Positions 13,288 to 25,137 of a stretch of 64,000 nt of DNA are shown here, piece by piece. A program made the position numbers and the translations under genes. The notes beneath the pieces were generated by a model that worked only from the letters and a program-made list of their open reading frames with translations, ran no database searches and was not told the DNA's origin. The stretch is from NCBI GenBank assembly GCA_033032175.1, contig CM065313.1, forward strand, positions 15,663,327-15,727,326, written 5' to 3'. This DNA comes from Saturnia japonica. Its lineage: Eukaryota > Arthropoda > Insecta > Lepidoptera > Saturniidae. Positions within the stretch are counted from its first letter, which is position 1; the number at the start of each line of letters is the position of its first letter.

Positions 13288-14880
13288 TTTGTTGATTGAT
13301 TGTTGATTTGTTTTACTATTGTATTATTTGCATAGTATTTTAATACGTAAAGGCAAACTATAGGAAGGGCGATAATGAGCCACGCTGTAGGGGATACAGG
13401 AAACTTTTTGTCAAATTTAATGTCAATATTCTTATGGTTCCTCTCTTGCGTTTCATGTTATATTCAGACAAACTCTGAGTGTAAAGTTATTTTTTGATGT
13501 GAAACCTTCTTTAGCATCCTTGTGATTTGAAATTCGATGAAAAGAAAAAGCGAAAGCGACAGTAAAAAGAGACAGACACGTAAATTCATAAGATTTAACG
13601 TGGGAGAAAATGAGATAGGATAGTTTTAGGCAATGGTAAAATGGTACAAACGAGGTTTGTTGCCGCGCAGTAATAAATTTTATTACCTCACCAAAAAGGT
13701 ACGATACAAAAACTTATTCGACAACACTTATGACATTCTGTTACTGATTGATATTGTATTAGGTTACCATGGATATTTCAAATGTGCATTAATTGAAAAT
13801 GATATTGTGAGTACTTAATTGATTTGATCATTTCCGAATTTAAAAAAAACATAGATGTGAAGGTTTCACTTCTACCACGTATGAATTGCACACATTTTTT
13901 TATGTGTCTACCAATTTGTCGAAAGAAAAGATAATGTTGTACACTTATTAATTAGAACGAAATTACAAATATTAGCGTAATGTATGTTGGTTTTTCAAAC
14001 GGAAATTCTTTGATTAACACGTGACTTGTCGCAGGCGTTAATTATTTAAAACATCACTATTTATATTTGACCGAGGAAATATTGTTGGGCGTGAAACTGG
14101 TTGCAGGTGAAATTAACAAGTGCGCTGATAAAGTAGAACGTCGACACATACAATAAATAATGATGAATTGATGATACGACCGTTATAGATGGTACGAAAT
14201 ATTGTTTTTACACAATTAACATACTTTTAGAATAGCAGTATCAGATTAAAACTTTAAGATTTATTAACAATTAACACTTTTTACGTTCTGGAACTTGTGA
14301 CGATGCAATAATCGTTTGTTCATTAATTTTTGTAATATCGCATTTATAGGTACCTACTACTAAAATTATATTCATTATTATAATTATTGTAACAATATAA
14401 AACCTTTATAACTGCAAATTGTGTGTAAAAATTTCATTAAATATTTATTATACAATCCATTTAATATGATTTTTGTTTTACAAGGACCGTCAGCAAGCTC
14501 TCAATCGTTGTTACTAAATGCTTTGCACGTGATTTATTATGGCATAAATGTATCGTATCCTCTTTTGTTAATTGATGGAGGTTAATGTTCTATAATATAA
14601 TTCACCATGTTTCCCCGTAACAAAAGATTCCGGTCTTTGTATTTCGAACTATTATTATATTATAATAGTAAGTCTTTATTTTGACGCACGTTTCTTCCGA
14701 ACTCCCACAATCAGCTTCTTTAGCGGTCATTTAAAAAAGTATTGTATGATGATTTTAGAACAACAAGGTTTGTTACTATTATTTTTCTATTCTTAAATTT
14801 TTAGAGGCTTTTATGCAATTCGCATATGTTAGCCTCATTGTAACATGTAGATATAATATTATAAATTTAATAATAAGAAG
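13288..14880. other. AT-rich stretch, no recognisable feature
   Basis: Only short frames are present (for example 61 codons at 13633-13818, with no recognisable motif). No repeat family seen elsewhere in the window was identified here. Confidence 0.4.
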
Positions 14881-15172
14881 CAAGATAGGAACAGAACAGA
14901 GAAGTTCAGGGGTTATAGGCTAGCATGGTACGGGCATGTCATGAGGAGGGATGAAAGTTATATAACTAAAATAATGATAAGTATGGAGGTGGATAGATAC
15001 AGGAGTAGAGGAAGACCGAAAAAGGTATGGATGGATTGTGTGAAGAATGATATGCGTATAAAAGGTGTAAATATTGAGATGATATTTGATTGAGTAGACT
15101 GGAAGAAGAAAACATGTTGTGCCGACCCTACTTAACTAGGATAAGGGGTAAGAATATGATGATGATGATAGG
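14881..15172 (+). mobile_element. RTE-type LINE C-terminal remnant with (ATG)n tail
   Basis: Translates in pieces to LAWYGHVMRRDE, YRSRGRPKKVWMDCV and KKTCCADPT before stops, followed by an (ATGATG)n run at about 15156-15168. These are the usual C-terminal blocks of lepidopteran RTE-like reverse transcriptases. The frame is broken by a stop, so it is a pseudogene tail. A sister copy lies at 17130-17413. Confidence 0.65.
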
Positions 15173-15366
15173 AACAGACTAGTCGCCTCATTAGTGGATG
15201 TATCGCCTAATAATTTATTATAAATTCGAACGTCCAGTCTGTTCAAACCAAAGGAACTCATTAAGTTCTGCCTGATTGACTCAAACCAGAGACACTCCAG
15301 CAGAACATAATAAACGTCATCGACGTTCTGACGTACATCACAAAGAGATGACTGTCTTAATTTCAT
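15173..15366 (-). pseudogene. possible LINE C-terminal cysteine-knuckle remnant
   Basis: The minus-strand frame carries LCDVRQNVDDVYYVLLEC, which resembles the C-terminal 'C..C...H.L.EC' segment at the end of R1/TRAS- and jockey-like LINE proteins, with one cysteine and the histidine replaced. Weak support from a single motif. Confidence 0.25.
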
Positions 15367-15599
15367 CGTTTATACTTGTTTGATGGAATATGTCCGGATC
15401 ACGACCAATGTGCAACAGATACCAACTTTGTCGTGGCACACCAGGGTATACGAGGAGGTTCACACTGTAAGGTCTTATCAGATATCTTTCTCACGTGATC
15501 TTTCATCAAAATATGTATTCCAATGACTGTAACAACTTTCTTTAAATTTTGGTAATAATTCTGAATAATCTGGTAATAGATTAATAGTTTTGCCACTTA

Positions 15600-16179
15600 T
15601 AATTTAAAAGTTTTTGTTACTGTGTTCTGAATTTTACTTTATTAATTGATAATAAATCATGCGGTATTTTTGAAATGTCTGTCGGGTTAAATAAATACGT
15701 TCGAATTATTTATAGGATTAAAAGAAAAAAATTGGTTGTCAATATACCAAAAAACAAAAGTTTGTTTAATACCACTAACTCTTCTTTTTATTTACTTAGG
15801 ATGGGTACGTAAAATTATGAAGACACGAGAAAAACCTTTCGACATTTACCAACGACGCGATGCCGCGAACGTCTTGATTACTCGCGCAGTACCAGTACCC
15901 AGTTACCCACTGTCGAAAGCATGCCCATTTAACAAGCCCCGTGTTCATTATAACTATAACTATTGACATTTGAATAAGCCGAATTATCGATTGCAAAATA
16001 AAATATGTTGATTCGAATTACAGTATGGATTATTGTTGGCGGTGATGAAAAACTTAAAAGTTAAGGTTGTACATAACGTTAACATACTATAATAAGTAGG
16101 TTAAGGTAGTAAACATTTTTTTCCTGTATTTTGTGGGTAAACCCTAAAAATCTGTGTTGCTATACTAATAGGGTAAAGC
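15600..16179. other. non-coding stretch
   Basis: A 76-codon plus-strand frame at 15736-15966 has no recognisable domain. The stretch is otherwise AT-rich with nothing supported. Confidence 0.35.
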
Positions 16180-16259
16180 CCAAGCCCGGAGAAGCTGTCA
16201 AAACATATAACGGTTCCAGGGCCCATATGGGTAACAGTATATATAGTCAGTTCGAAAAA
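16180..16259 (+). mobile_element. retroposon family D, 3' fragment with poly(A) tail
   Basis: Shows diverged forms of the family-D 3' end: GGAGAAGCTGT, GGGCCCATATGGGTAACAGTAT, AGTCAGTTCG and then a run of A from 16255. The order and orientation match 58601-58679. Confidence 0.45.
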
Positions 16260-17129
16260 AAAAACATCTGTGTCTGATTTGCTAACCGTCCGATATTCCT
16301 GACATCACGTCCATAATTTGAATATATTAAAAAATCAGTATTATACTTATTTCGCTTCAATACATCGAGTCGTCGTCTGGAGCCTCGAGGCTAAGTTGCA
16401 TTTCGGACTAAACTACTAGTGTATATTATCGTATAACCCAGAATCCCCAGATAATCCAAGTACCGTCGCATCGTCGTACTGCACGTCTTTGAATCGATCG
16501 TGTTATGTTAAAAGGGCAGTTTTTGTAAGAATTTACCAACTCAATACAATTGTTTATTGTATTAAAGCAGTCGTGATTTGTGAACGATTAAAAACAAAGA
16601 TAGCGAAGGCATTTTTTACCTCTTAATTATAATCCGAAGACTTTTATTTTTACGAATACAGTAAAATTTGTGTTATTAGTAGACGAGAAATGATAATGAT
16701 ATATGGTCAACAGTTACGTAAGTTGGAACGTGTAATAACACCTTTATACATATGGTGAAAACAGCACTGCGTTACGTCGCGTCGCGTCGTTCTGTTGATA
16801 ATGATATGACCATGCGTTGATAATATCCATGTAGATGTCACTGTGTGTTGTCATTTCACTAGCGAGCGGTGTCTGGTTACCGAGACCGGTATGGTGACCG
16901 CAACGGTCGCGGTCCTTCACAATTCCACGCAGTGCAGTTTTGCATGTGAAATTGTCATACATATTTATCGGGACATCAATTTGGCGACCTTTTTTTCGTA
17001 AGAATGTATTTATTTTTTTAAAAGGTATTTGTAAATTCATCTCGTAATTATAGAACGGAGTGAACATTACATGTGGCAGATGTCAAGAATTAAGATGAAT
17101 ATGTGTTGTAACTAGAATGGATAAGATCA
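16260..17129. other. non-coding stretch with a CpG-rich segment
   Basis: The 16770-16920 part is CpG-rich (GCGTCGCGTCG at 16779-16789, then GAGACCGGTATGGTGACCGC). The minus-strand 107-codon frame across it has no recognisable domain. The GTCGC repeat word is shared with 5298 and 30034, which points to a repeat and away from a gene. Confidence 0.35.
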
Positions 17130-17413
17130 GGTATAAGTAAGTATATTGGAGGCAGAGGAAGAAGAAGCAAAAAGTTTAGCAGTAATTTATGTTAGCGTGG
17201 TATGTCATGAGAAGCGATGTAAGTCATATAAATAGAAGAGTGTTAGGTATGAGAGATATATAATAGGAGTAGACGAAGACCGAAGAAGGTATGGATGAAT
17301 TGTGTGTATGGTATGTGTGAATACCAACATGACAGCTGATAAAGAAGAGTGGAAGAGTAAAACAAGCTGCGCTATCCTACTTAGGTGAGATGAGGGTAAA
17401 AAGAAGAAGAAAT
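17130..17413 (+). mobile_element. RTE-type LINE C-terminal remnant, degenerate
   Basis: Aligns by eye with 14881-15172: 'TTAGCGTGGTATGTCATGAG', 'AGACCGAAGAAGGTATGGAT', 'CTATCCTACTTAGGTGAGAT', then an AAG-rich tail. Several stops and deletions show that it is dead. Confidence 0.55.
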
Positions 17414-17557
17414 GAAATTACTAAGGTACAATAAAATAAAACAAAGAAATAATATAGTTTCTAATAGAAACGTTGATGGTGTAGAAGGACTATTGCAAAG
17501 GGAGGATCCTCCGACCAGACGGGTGTTATGTTTGGCGGGCAGCTGCCCAACGGTTGT

Positions 17558-17650
17558 TTTTTTTTTAGAACTGACTACACTGTTAGCCTTAGGGGCCCTA
17601 AAGCCGCTGCGACTTTTACAGCTTCACCGGACTTGGGGCAACGGTTGTAG
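17558..17650 (-). mobile_element. retroposon family D, 5'-truncated copy with poly(A)
   Basis: A T-run at 17558-17568 is followed by AGAACTGACTACACTGTTAG, GGGGCCCTAAAGCCGCTGCG and CAGCTTCACCGGACTTGGG. On the minus strand this is the 3' end of family D followed by poly(A). Truncated after about 90 bp, as usual for retroposons. Confidence 0.6.
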
Positions 17651-19355
17651 TCGGGTTCTTGTATATATACTCAATTGAAGAGTTAATTTCTATAGCGCGA
17701 TGTAGGATGCGTCGTATGTGGCTCGATAGATGTCGCTATGTGTCGCTATGTAGATGTCGCTACAATGGTCAATTGAACCATTGTTGCTAAAAATATTTTA
17801 TTAGCCCAGACGGCTTCTATATATTTTTTTTTTTCATGAGAACAGTTGATAAAACATAATTTTTATGATTTGACATGAAATTCGATTAGATTTACTGAAA
17901 TTAGTATACTTACCTATCATACGTACTGTGTTGGATATTTTGTAAAATAAGGTTTTATTTATATTAGTTAAAGTAACACAGCCTAGCTATTATCTGGTCT
18001 GTTTTCAATAAAACATTTCTTACAAATTTAAAAATATTTTTAGCAAAGCCTTTCTCTTCAAATAATTAGGTAAGTATAAAAAAAGTAAATGTTCACATTA
18101 TGAGAAACAAGATCTAAGCGTGGTGAAAGTAAGAAATGTCGTGGCGTCTTACATATTGTTTAAAAACATTGACGCTATTGTCCAGTTCTTGGGACAAAAT
18201 AACTTGTGTTAGCTGGAATTAGTTATACTGTTTCATAGCTAGCTAGTTCTCAGATTATCATAAAATTTACAATGGTATATTTTCCTGAAACACAATATAC
18301 CTATCTATGCATATATTATTATTTTATAGTGGTTCCTTTAATAAGTACGTAAATGTATAAGTTCACATAGCATTGTGATCAATTAAATACGATATATTTT
18401 TTATTTATGTAGTGCACAGTGACTGCACTATGCCTGATGGCATGAAAATCTCAATTTAAAAAACTCATAAATATTTTCAAATTAATAGTTCCACTTGAAG
18501 TATGTTTATGAATATATTTGTATTTTATATCCATCTTCAATATAATAATGCCATCACAAACTTTGAATTATTGTTAGAAACAAACTGTAGTGAAGGGTTG
18601 TTGTCTAAGTTAGCGGTCAATGATCTAGACTAGATAATTAGTACAGTGATTCTAAATCTCCAGCTAGCGGGCTTATAAAGATTATTAAAATATTAATATA
18701 TTTTAAGTATCAAAGTTTGTGATGCGAACATTGATTTAAGTATACAGTAAAGTTACAAAATTGTTTTATAGTTGATACGACGTTTAGATTATTATTATTG
18801 TATAGGTCATCTTCATGTTCGCTTTAGTAATTAATTGATATCCGTTTTATGTAAAAATAATCATTTAACTAAAAGTAGACTTTGTCTGTATTTGTAATCA
18901 CTATTAAAACTCGTTATATATGAGTAAATGAAGTAAGTGTCAAGGTTTATCTTACAAAAACTAATATCCTGTAAATATAAAATTAATTATGTAATAGCTA
19001 TATGGTATATTATTTTTAATTGTTCCATTAGGTAAAAGTTTAAGAGCCATTGTTTTAGACGTCTAGTCGTGTAGTCGTGGTCTGGCCAGTGGCCACACTG
19101 GTTTAATTACAGTTCACTGATTAAATCACTCTACAGTTACGAGTATCACTGTAGTTATAGATATAACAAAAGTTAATCTTTCAAAAGCTTTGTTACATGA
19201 AGCTTCAACGCCTTAATAGTTAACGTTTTACAGCAATCTCGTTCCCAGTGAACGATTACAAAACACAATAATAAACCCGTTTACTTACGTATTACTTAAA
19301 GTTTTATTACTTGTCACCTAATGGTATATTTTAAGCAATACAAATTGTACAATTT
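17651..19355. other. AT-rich stretch with a small imperfect tandem repeat
   Basis: At 17705-17762 the word ATGTCGCTATG/ATGTCGCTAC recurs with offsets of about 15-25 bases. The rest shows no gene. Confidence 0.35.
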
Positions 19356-19710
19356 CTTCATACAGAGATTTCAATCTTCGCCATAACAACAAGTACAAGA
19401 TACGTAACCGGACTCCCGGGTAAGCCTCTCGTTTTTCTCACTCGCTCTTGCGCCGTCATACCTTTGGCGCCAAAGCCTTTGTTTTCTATCTCTGTCAGAC
19501 GCATGCGCTTGCGCTTGTTGGTGTTACTACATGTACAGTCGTACACGCGCTGCCCCTCTATCGTGGCGCGTAGATGTTTCATTTTAATATTAATTGAAAA
19601 GTGTTTTCCTTCGAAGCTTTTAGGCTAAACGCGTGTTGTGGGATATTTTCAACATTTCCCCGGATTATTGTGTTTAAGTGCTTTGTTATATTTTCAAGTG
19701 AAAAGTGTAA
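19356..19710. promoter_or_regulatory. CpG-rich island, possible promoter / non-coding first exon
   Basis: The 19390-19580 segment is much richer in CpG than its neighbours. To its right runs transcript-leader-like sequence (AAAGTGTTTTCC, TTCAAGTGAAAAGTG) ending in a good donor, AAGT|GTAAGTGTC at about 19706. This would suit a plus-strand non-coding first exon, possibly an upstream alternative exon of the echinus orthologue. A 74-codon frame runs on the minus strand (19358-19582) without a known domain. No TATA box or initiator is clear, and a CpG-rich repeat is an alternative. Confidence 0.25.
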
Positions 19711-20221
19711 GTGTCAAGGTTCATTACCATATAAATCTATGTACTCTAATCAAGTGAACGGTGTTGTGTATGTGTATTGGAAGTGATTTCATTGCGATTT
19801 TGTTAGTTGTTAGCCTTGTATCTGACAACTGATGGCTGCATACTAAATAAAACTCTTTAATTATTTTAAATAGCGGTTGTAAGTAAACGACACGTGGATT
19901 CGAGTCTATCGATTTGGTAATGCGGTTTCGGTATTTTCTACATGGTCACATACATACATTGTAGTGATCACGACTTAGAGTAAATTCGAACTTTATTGAA
20001 CACTAATTTTCACATCAGTATAGTAAATAATCCTGTAATAATTACGAAATATTTGTTTCCTTGAAAAAAAAACGTAGGTATCTGCGGACAATATCATACA
20101 GGACTGTTCGATTCCAAAAGAAACATAACTAATTGTGGTAATGAAATAACTGTTAAACATACATATATATAAATTTACGTACAGACACAGAACTGAAAAT
20201 CATGTTCATTATAATATACTA
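19711..20221. other. AT-rich stretch, nothing recognised
   Basis: No coding or repeat signal identified. Confidence 0.35.
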
Positions 20222-20298
20222 GTCTGACCGGTGCGGGGCTCGAACTCGTGACCTCTCTAATCAAAATTAAGGTTACAACTACAGTGCCATGAGACCTT
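20222..20298 (-). repeat. tRNA-derived SINE head
   Basis: On the minus strand, GGTCTCATGGCACTGTAGTT... leads to CACGAGTTCGAGCCCCGCAC. The first resembles an A box and the second a good B box (GAGTTCGAGCC), about 40 bases apart as in tRNA genes. The stems do not pair well enough for a functional tRNA, so a tRNA-derived SINE is the better call. Confidence 0.5.
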
Positions 20299-23200
20299 TC
20301 ACTTAGTTTATATAACTTATCTAAACCCAGATTTTTAAATCACTACAATCTAATAACTACTGTAAATAACTGGTATTGAGCTAAAAGGTAAATTTATTCT
20401 CATAGACTTAAGATATAAGACTTAAGTCAAATTCAGGTCAAACCACAAAGCACAAATTTCTATTACAAATTTTAGAATTTGAGCCACATAAAATATAACT
20501 CGCTAACTAATTTGATTAACACGACTTTCTCTGTGTTCTAAGCCCTAATTAATATCAAAACTCATCGCTTTGTACGTTCTTTAGCATTCGCATGTTTCGA
20601 CTAATTAGTATTACGTTCAGGATCTACTAGAAATATAATGTACTCAATGGTGCATTTCATCAAATAGCGATCACTTACAACACGGCTTTGCAAATGAACT
20701 CAACGTGTCTAATCTATTTTACATTAGTCCATGATACTATCGAAATAGGTTTGGTCTATTTACTTCGTTGCGAACAGTTGGTATAATTTGTTGATGATTG
20801 CTTACCTACGTCCAGGCCCCTGTTTATACACCCACGTTTCATGACATTGTAGGGGCAAGACAGAGGCATGCTTACACATCATGTTTTCGCCATAAAGCGT
20901 CGTTCTTAATGTATTCATTTGAGAACATGTGTTTCTTTACATTGTCATCGTACAATATAATATCACACATTTTATTTTTAATAAATTTTTTTGCAAAGAA
21001 ATAAATCAAAAGCAGAAAAATATTAGTTTAAAAGGTTATATTTAAAATTAATAACAATTGTAAAACGTTATTCAGATGTTTAAATAAGCACTTTAGAAAA
21101 ATGCAATAATCACAATTTAAAGATCACAACTTTATTCGAAAATATATAGTATAGGTATCCATATTGTCGTTATTTGAAGTTAAAGCAATAAATGATGGTT
21201 TATAAGCTGTAATTGAATTACATGTTGCGCGTAGAATTGATTAAGGCACCGATAACTACGATCCGGTACTAATCGGAAAGTTATAAGAGAATACTTAAGT
21301 TGCACACTTTAGTTTCGCTATAACTGTACAGATATGAACATGTTTAAACAAAAGGATTGCAATGATGTAACGAAATTTAGTGAAATCAGCATTAGGTACA
21401 CCTAGAAACACCATGCAATAAAAATGACTCGATCAAGTTCCAAAAGGAAATTACTAACGTACTAAAAAGCATTCATATAATTTACCAGATTGAATAGCAA
21501 ATTGGCTGCAAAAGAATTTTCTCGATCATTAACCTTTCGTACGGACGTTTTAATACCTGTTATCACAAGTTAGAATCTGTGCTAAAGTCAAGTCTAGATT
21601 TATTTTTTAAATATGTACAGTATATCAGTTGAATGTCTAGTAGAGCTATAGAGTTATACCAAAACTGCTGAAAATAATTTCTTTTTAATTAACAGTTCTT
21701 TGGAGTTGTACCTATAAACAATTACTATTTTATTAGCCTGAATAATATTGTCTACTGATTTGTACTGTTAAAATCATTGAGCTAGTAATAAATAAACTGG
21801 TAGTAACGTCAGAGACATCTATAGGTGTATAAAAGCTACTTTCTGCATATAATATACATATTTAAAAATGCAAGATGTTCTTTACAAAAGTAACATTTTA
21901 TTTACAACATTCTTTAAGAGCTAACTGATCGAGTTTTCTCAATAAGGTTCTAATACCTTTAGTAATACTAGATGCAATGGGTCGATTCTTTTGAAATCAT
22001 ATACTATTATGGAATAGAAATAAAAAGTTAGACTGTATTGGACGTTGGTAACTGTCATTTATACCTGATTGGCTTTCTTTTATGTGAATGTGGTTGTTCT
22101 GTTTTGTTATTTCAGATATTTTTATACGTAAATTTCTTGTTCTGGTTTATCAGTTTCATTCATATTTGGATTCAGTACTTAAGTATAGTTACATGTTATA
22201 ATATCTTTGGATTGAAATGTATGACCTCAGTTACAATGTTCGATGAAACTTGTATATCTAGGAAAAAATTTCATATTTTTAGTATTTTGTTATCTAAACA
22301 AAATGTTAACAATTAACTTATATCATGTTCCATGCACTATTGCTATGTTTTGTAAAATTTATTTTCAAAACAATTATTTCTAGGAAAGGAATTTACTTAA
22401 AGTTTTGTTTAGGTTTATAGTTATATTTACTTACTTCTTAATGACATTGGGTGTCGTTATACGTTTGCGTTATGTTGTTGTTCCATTTTATGTTATCCTG
22501 GTATGTTATCATAATTAAAAAAGCATTTAAACCAACCACTTATAAATACAAGCTCTATAGTAGATATATGTAGAACTTGTATATAGTCAGAATGTATACT
22601 TATAACGAATGAACAAGAAAGACAATAGATAACTTGACAACAATGCTTACTTTCCTGCACAGTTCTATGGAATCAAATATTCAACTTAGTGGTGCAATGG
22701 ATCATTGTTTAACTGCTTGGCGATTTTTTTTTAATTACATACTTGTTTAAATATAATTATGAAATTATTTGGTTGAACGATACGTATATAGGTAATATGC
22801 AACGTTCATAAATTGATTATTTTATTTTGATTATATTTAAATTTAACATGAACTGTAGTTACTATTTTGTTACTAACACTATCTCGTTTATTAGGTACTT
22901 CAATTGTTTTATAACTAAAAAACAAAGTTTAATACAGCATGAGTAGGTCCGTCTATTTAGTTCCATAGTACTTTCTCAGTGATGCATAAAAATTATTGCT
23001 AAACTAGATACATAAATGGTAAATATCAATTGAGTAAATATCTAAGTTTTTCGGCAAGGTCTCTGTCGCAAGAAAATGACAGCGTGAGTAACCGATGTTC
23101 TGATAGGCGGCAGATCCGCCTCCTGAATGGCTGCGTCCGTTAAAGTTATTACGAAACCAGCAAAGTATGAGGAAACTTCTAAGTTTTAGACTTTGTTAAC

Positions 23201-24689
23201 ACAGTACATGCATTAGAGTTGGTTTCACTAATACTGGTGATAGATCAAGAGATAAAATAAATAAAATTAAGGTTATATACGTCAATCCATTAAAATAATA
23301 ATAATATTATAACGTTTTATTAAGAAAAAAAATATATACAGTAAAAATACAACTTTTATACGTAATTATTGATTAAATAATATATGAGTGCTCTCTTTAT
23401 TTTTGCATTACTTTACTTAGTCGTATTCGTTTCGTATCGTAAGTTATGTAAAAAAAAATGTACATTATCTTAAATAAGTATGTACTATTTTCCTAAAACG
23501 GCTAACAATAATTTAATACAACGTTCCACTGAAATTGTGTACTGATATCTCAGACAGAAAATTTATGACAATAAGATATATCTTATCGATCGTATTATAA
23601 ACCAGTAAGATGATATTAATGTAACTAATAAAGATTATAACTTCTCACACTCGACTATAGTGTCAATTGTAACTGGATCTCACCATCACACGAGAATCTC
23701 TCACGGTTTCTGCACATTACCTCTTTCTGTGTTTGTGTTATATAAATTGATATTTAATTATCTTCTTTAACAAATCTGCTGAGTTTTAATTTTATAGTAT
23801 AACTTAGGAATTAGGAATCAATTTTATAACATATTGAAAGAACAAAATGATTGAAAGTGTATACGCTTAAAAATATAATTTTAATAATTTTATACCTAAT
23901 CGATACGAACAAATTATGTGGTTTATAAGTAATTAAAATTGAATCGAGCCATTGACGGATATTATGTCGCTTGAATTCTAATCTATTCTGAAAAATTGAT
24001 TACTACTGTTGGAGATATGATATTTTGGTAAATTTTTCAAAAGCTCGTCTCAAGACACTACTCTCCATAAATTATTTTATTTAACACTAATTTATCGTCC
24101 AAACTGGTCTAATTTCTTCAATTACATTAAAACCACACTTCTTAAGTCATGACCAATAGAGAAATGATAATCTAGTAGAGAATAAATAATGAGAGATCTA
24201 TCGTCGTCCAATACGTCCGTGGATTTAGAAAGTCTACAAATAATAAAGAAAATTTCCAAAGATAAATTTTAAACAATAATAAATAATTAGGAAGTGGAGA
24301 TATACTATGTAATCGTTGCACACGGCTCACAAACTCATTCATATGAATACTAAAATAAACTTAATATGTTAGCCTTGCTACTAACAGCGTAGGTGTAGCT
24401 TCAAACTTTTCCTTAAGAGGCAATCTTAACGGACGGATTCCGAGAACGTATTATTTTAGATTTCATTAATATACCGCTATGAGCTGTGATACCTTATGAA
24501 TCAGAATTTAATCATATATCAGCATCCATGAAACTGCTAGGTATACGTTCGAGTTGCTAAATTTATATAATGTGTTAGCCTATCCTGGCTAAGGTTTTCA
24601 TAAATTTGGTATAACGAGTATTCAGTAAATGATATGTTTTCGTCCGTATTCGTATCTACATGTATATAAGCTGCTGGTCTACGAAACGA
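20299..24689. other. long AT-rich intergenic stretch
   Basis: Short frames only (68 codons at 20798; 92 codons of low-complexity hydrophobic residues at 22038-22316). A slightly GC-richer patch at 23050-23150 contains no open frame with recognisable motifs. Confidence 0.45.
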
Positions 24690-24860
24690 CAACAGCACGG
24701 AAGCATCTATCACGGCATGAACAAAGAAGTTTGCAAATTCTTACCTTTGCAATAACATTCGCATGTGAAAGATTCCTCAGTCAACGCCTTCCCTTCTTCT
24801 TATGATTTTGTATCCCTCAAACGAGGCGTGAAGAAGCATTTCAGCAGGTCGACATGATAT
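24690..24860 (+). pseudogene. LINE reverse-transcriptase C-terminal remnant
   Basis: Ends FPSSYDFVSLKRGVKKHFSR followed shortly by TGA at about 24855. It aligns with 9169-9333 both in protein and in upstream DNA (GAAGCATCTATCAC..., AGTTTGCAAATTCTTA...). Jockey-like LINE tail; no catalytic motif retained. Confidence 0.4.
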
Positions 24861-25137
24861 CTGTATGGGACATGTTGTATTTGGGATTTACCTCTGTACT
24901 GTACCTTCCATCAGTCATTTTGTGGAGCGTGTATATAGAAAAAACATTAAGACGGATAGTCTTAAATATTTTGATAATATGAGGGGTTTATCTGCTTGGA
25001 TGCCTGATTATTCAATAAAATTTGCATTCCAAGCCATTATTTATTAAATTATTTCCGAACTAAACAAAACACGCTTTGTTGTCATCGTATAAAATCAATA
25101 TCTTATATTAAGTGAGCAATTCTTCTATATATATATA

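Noticed and set aside
20222..20298. functional tRNA gene on the minus strand
   Set aside because: Acceptor and anticodon stems do not pair; only A/B-box-like words remain, as in SINEs.
22038..22316. 92-codon hydrophobic plus-strand frame
   Set aside because: Low-complexity F/I/L/C-rich translation of T-rich DNA; starts without a convincing ATG context.
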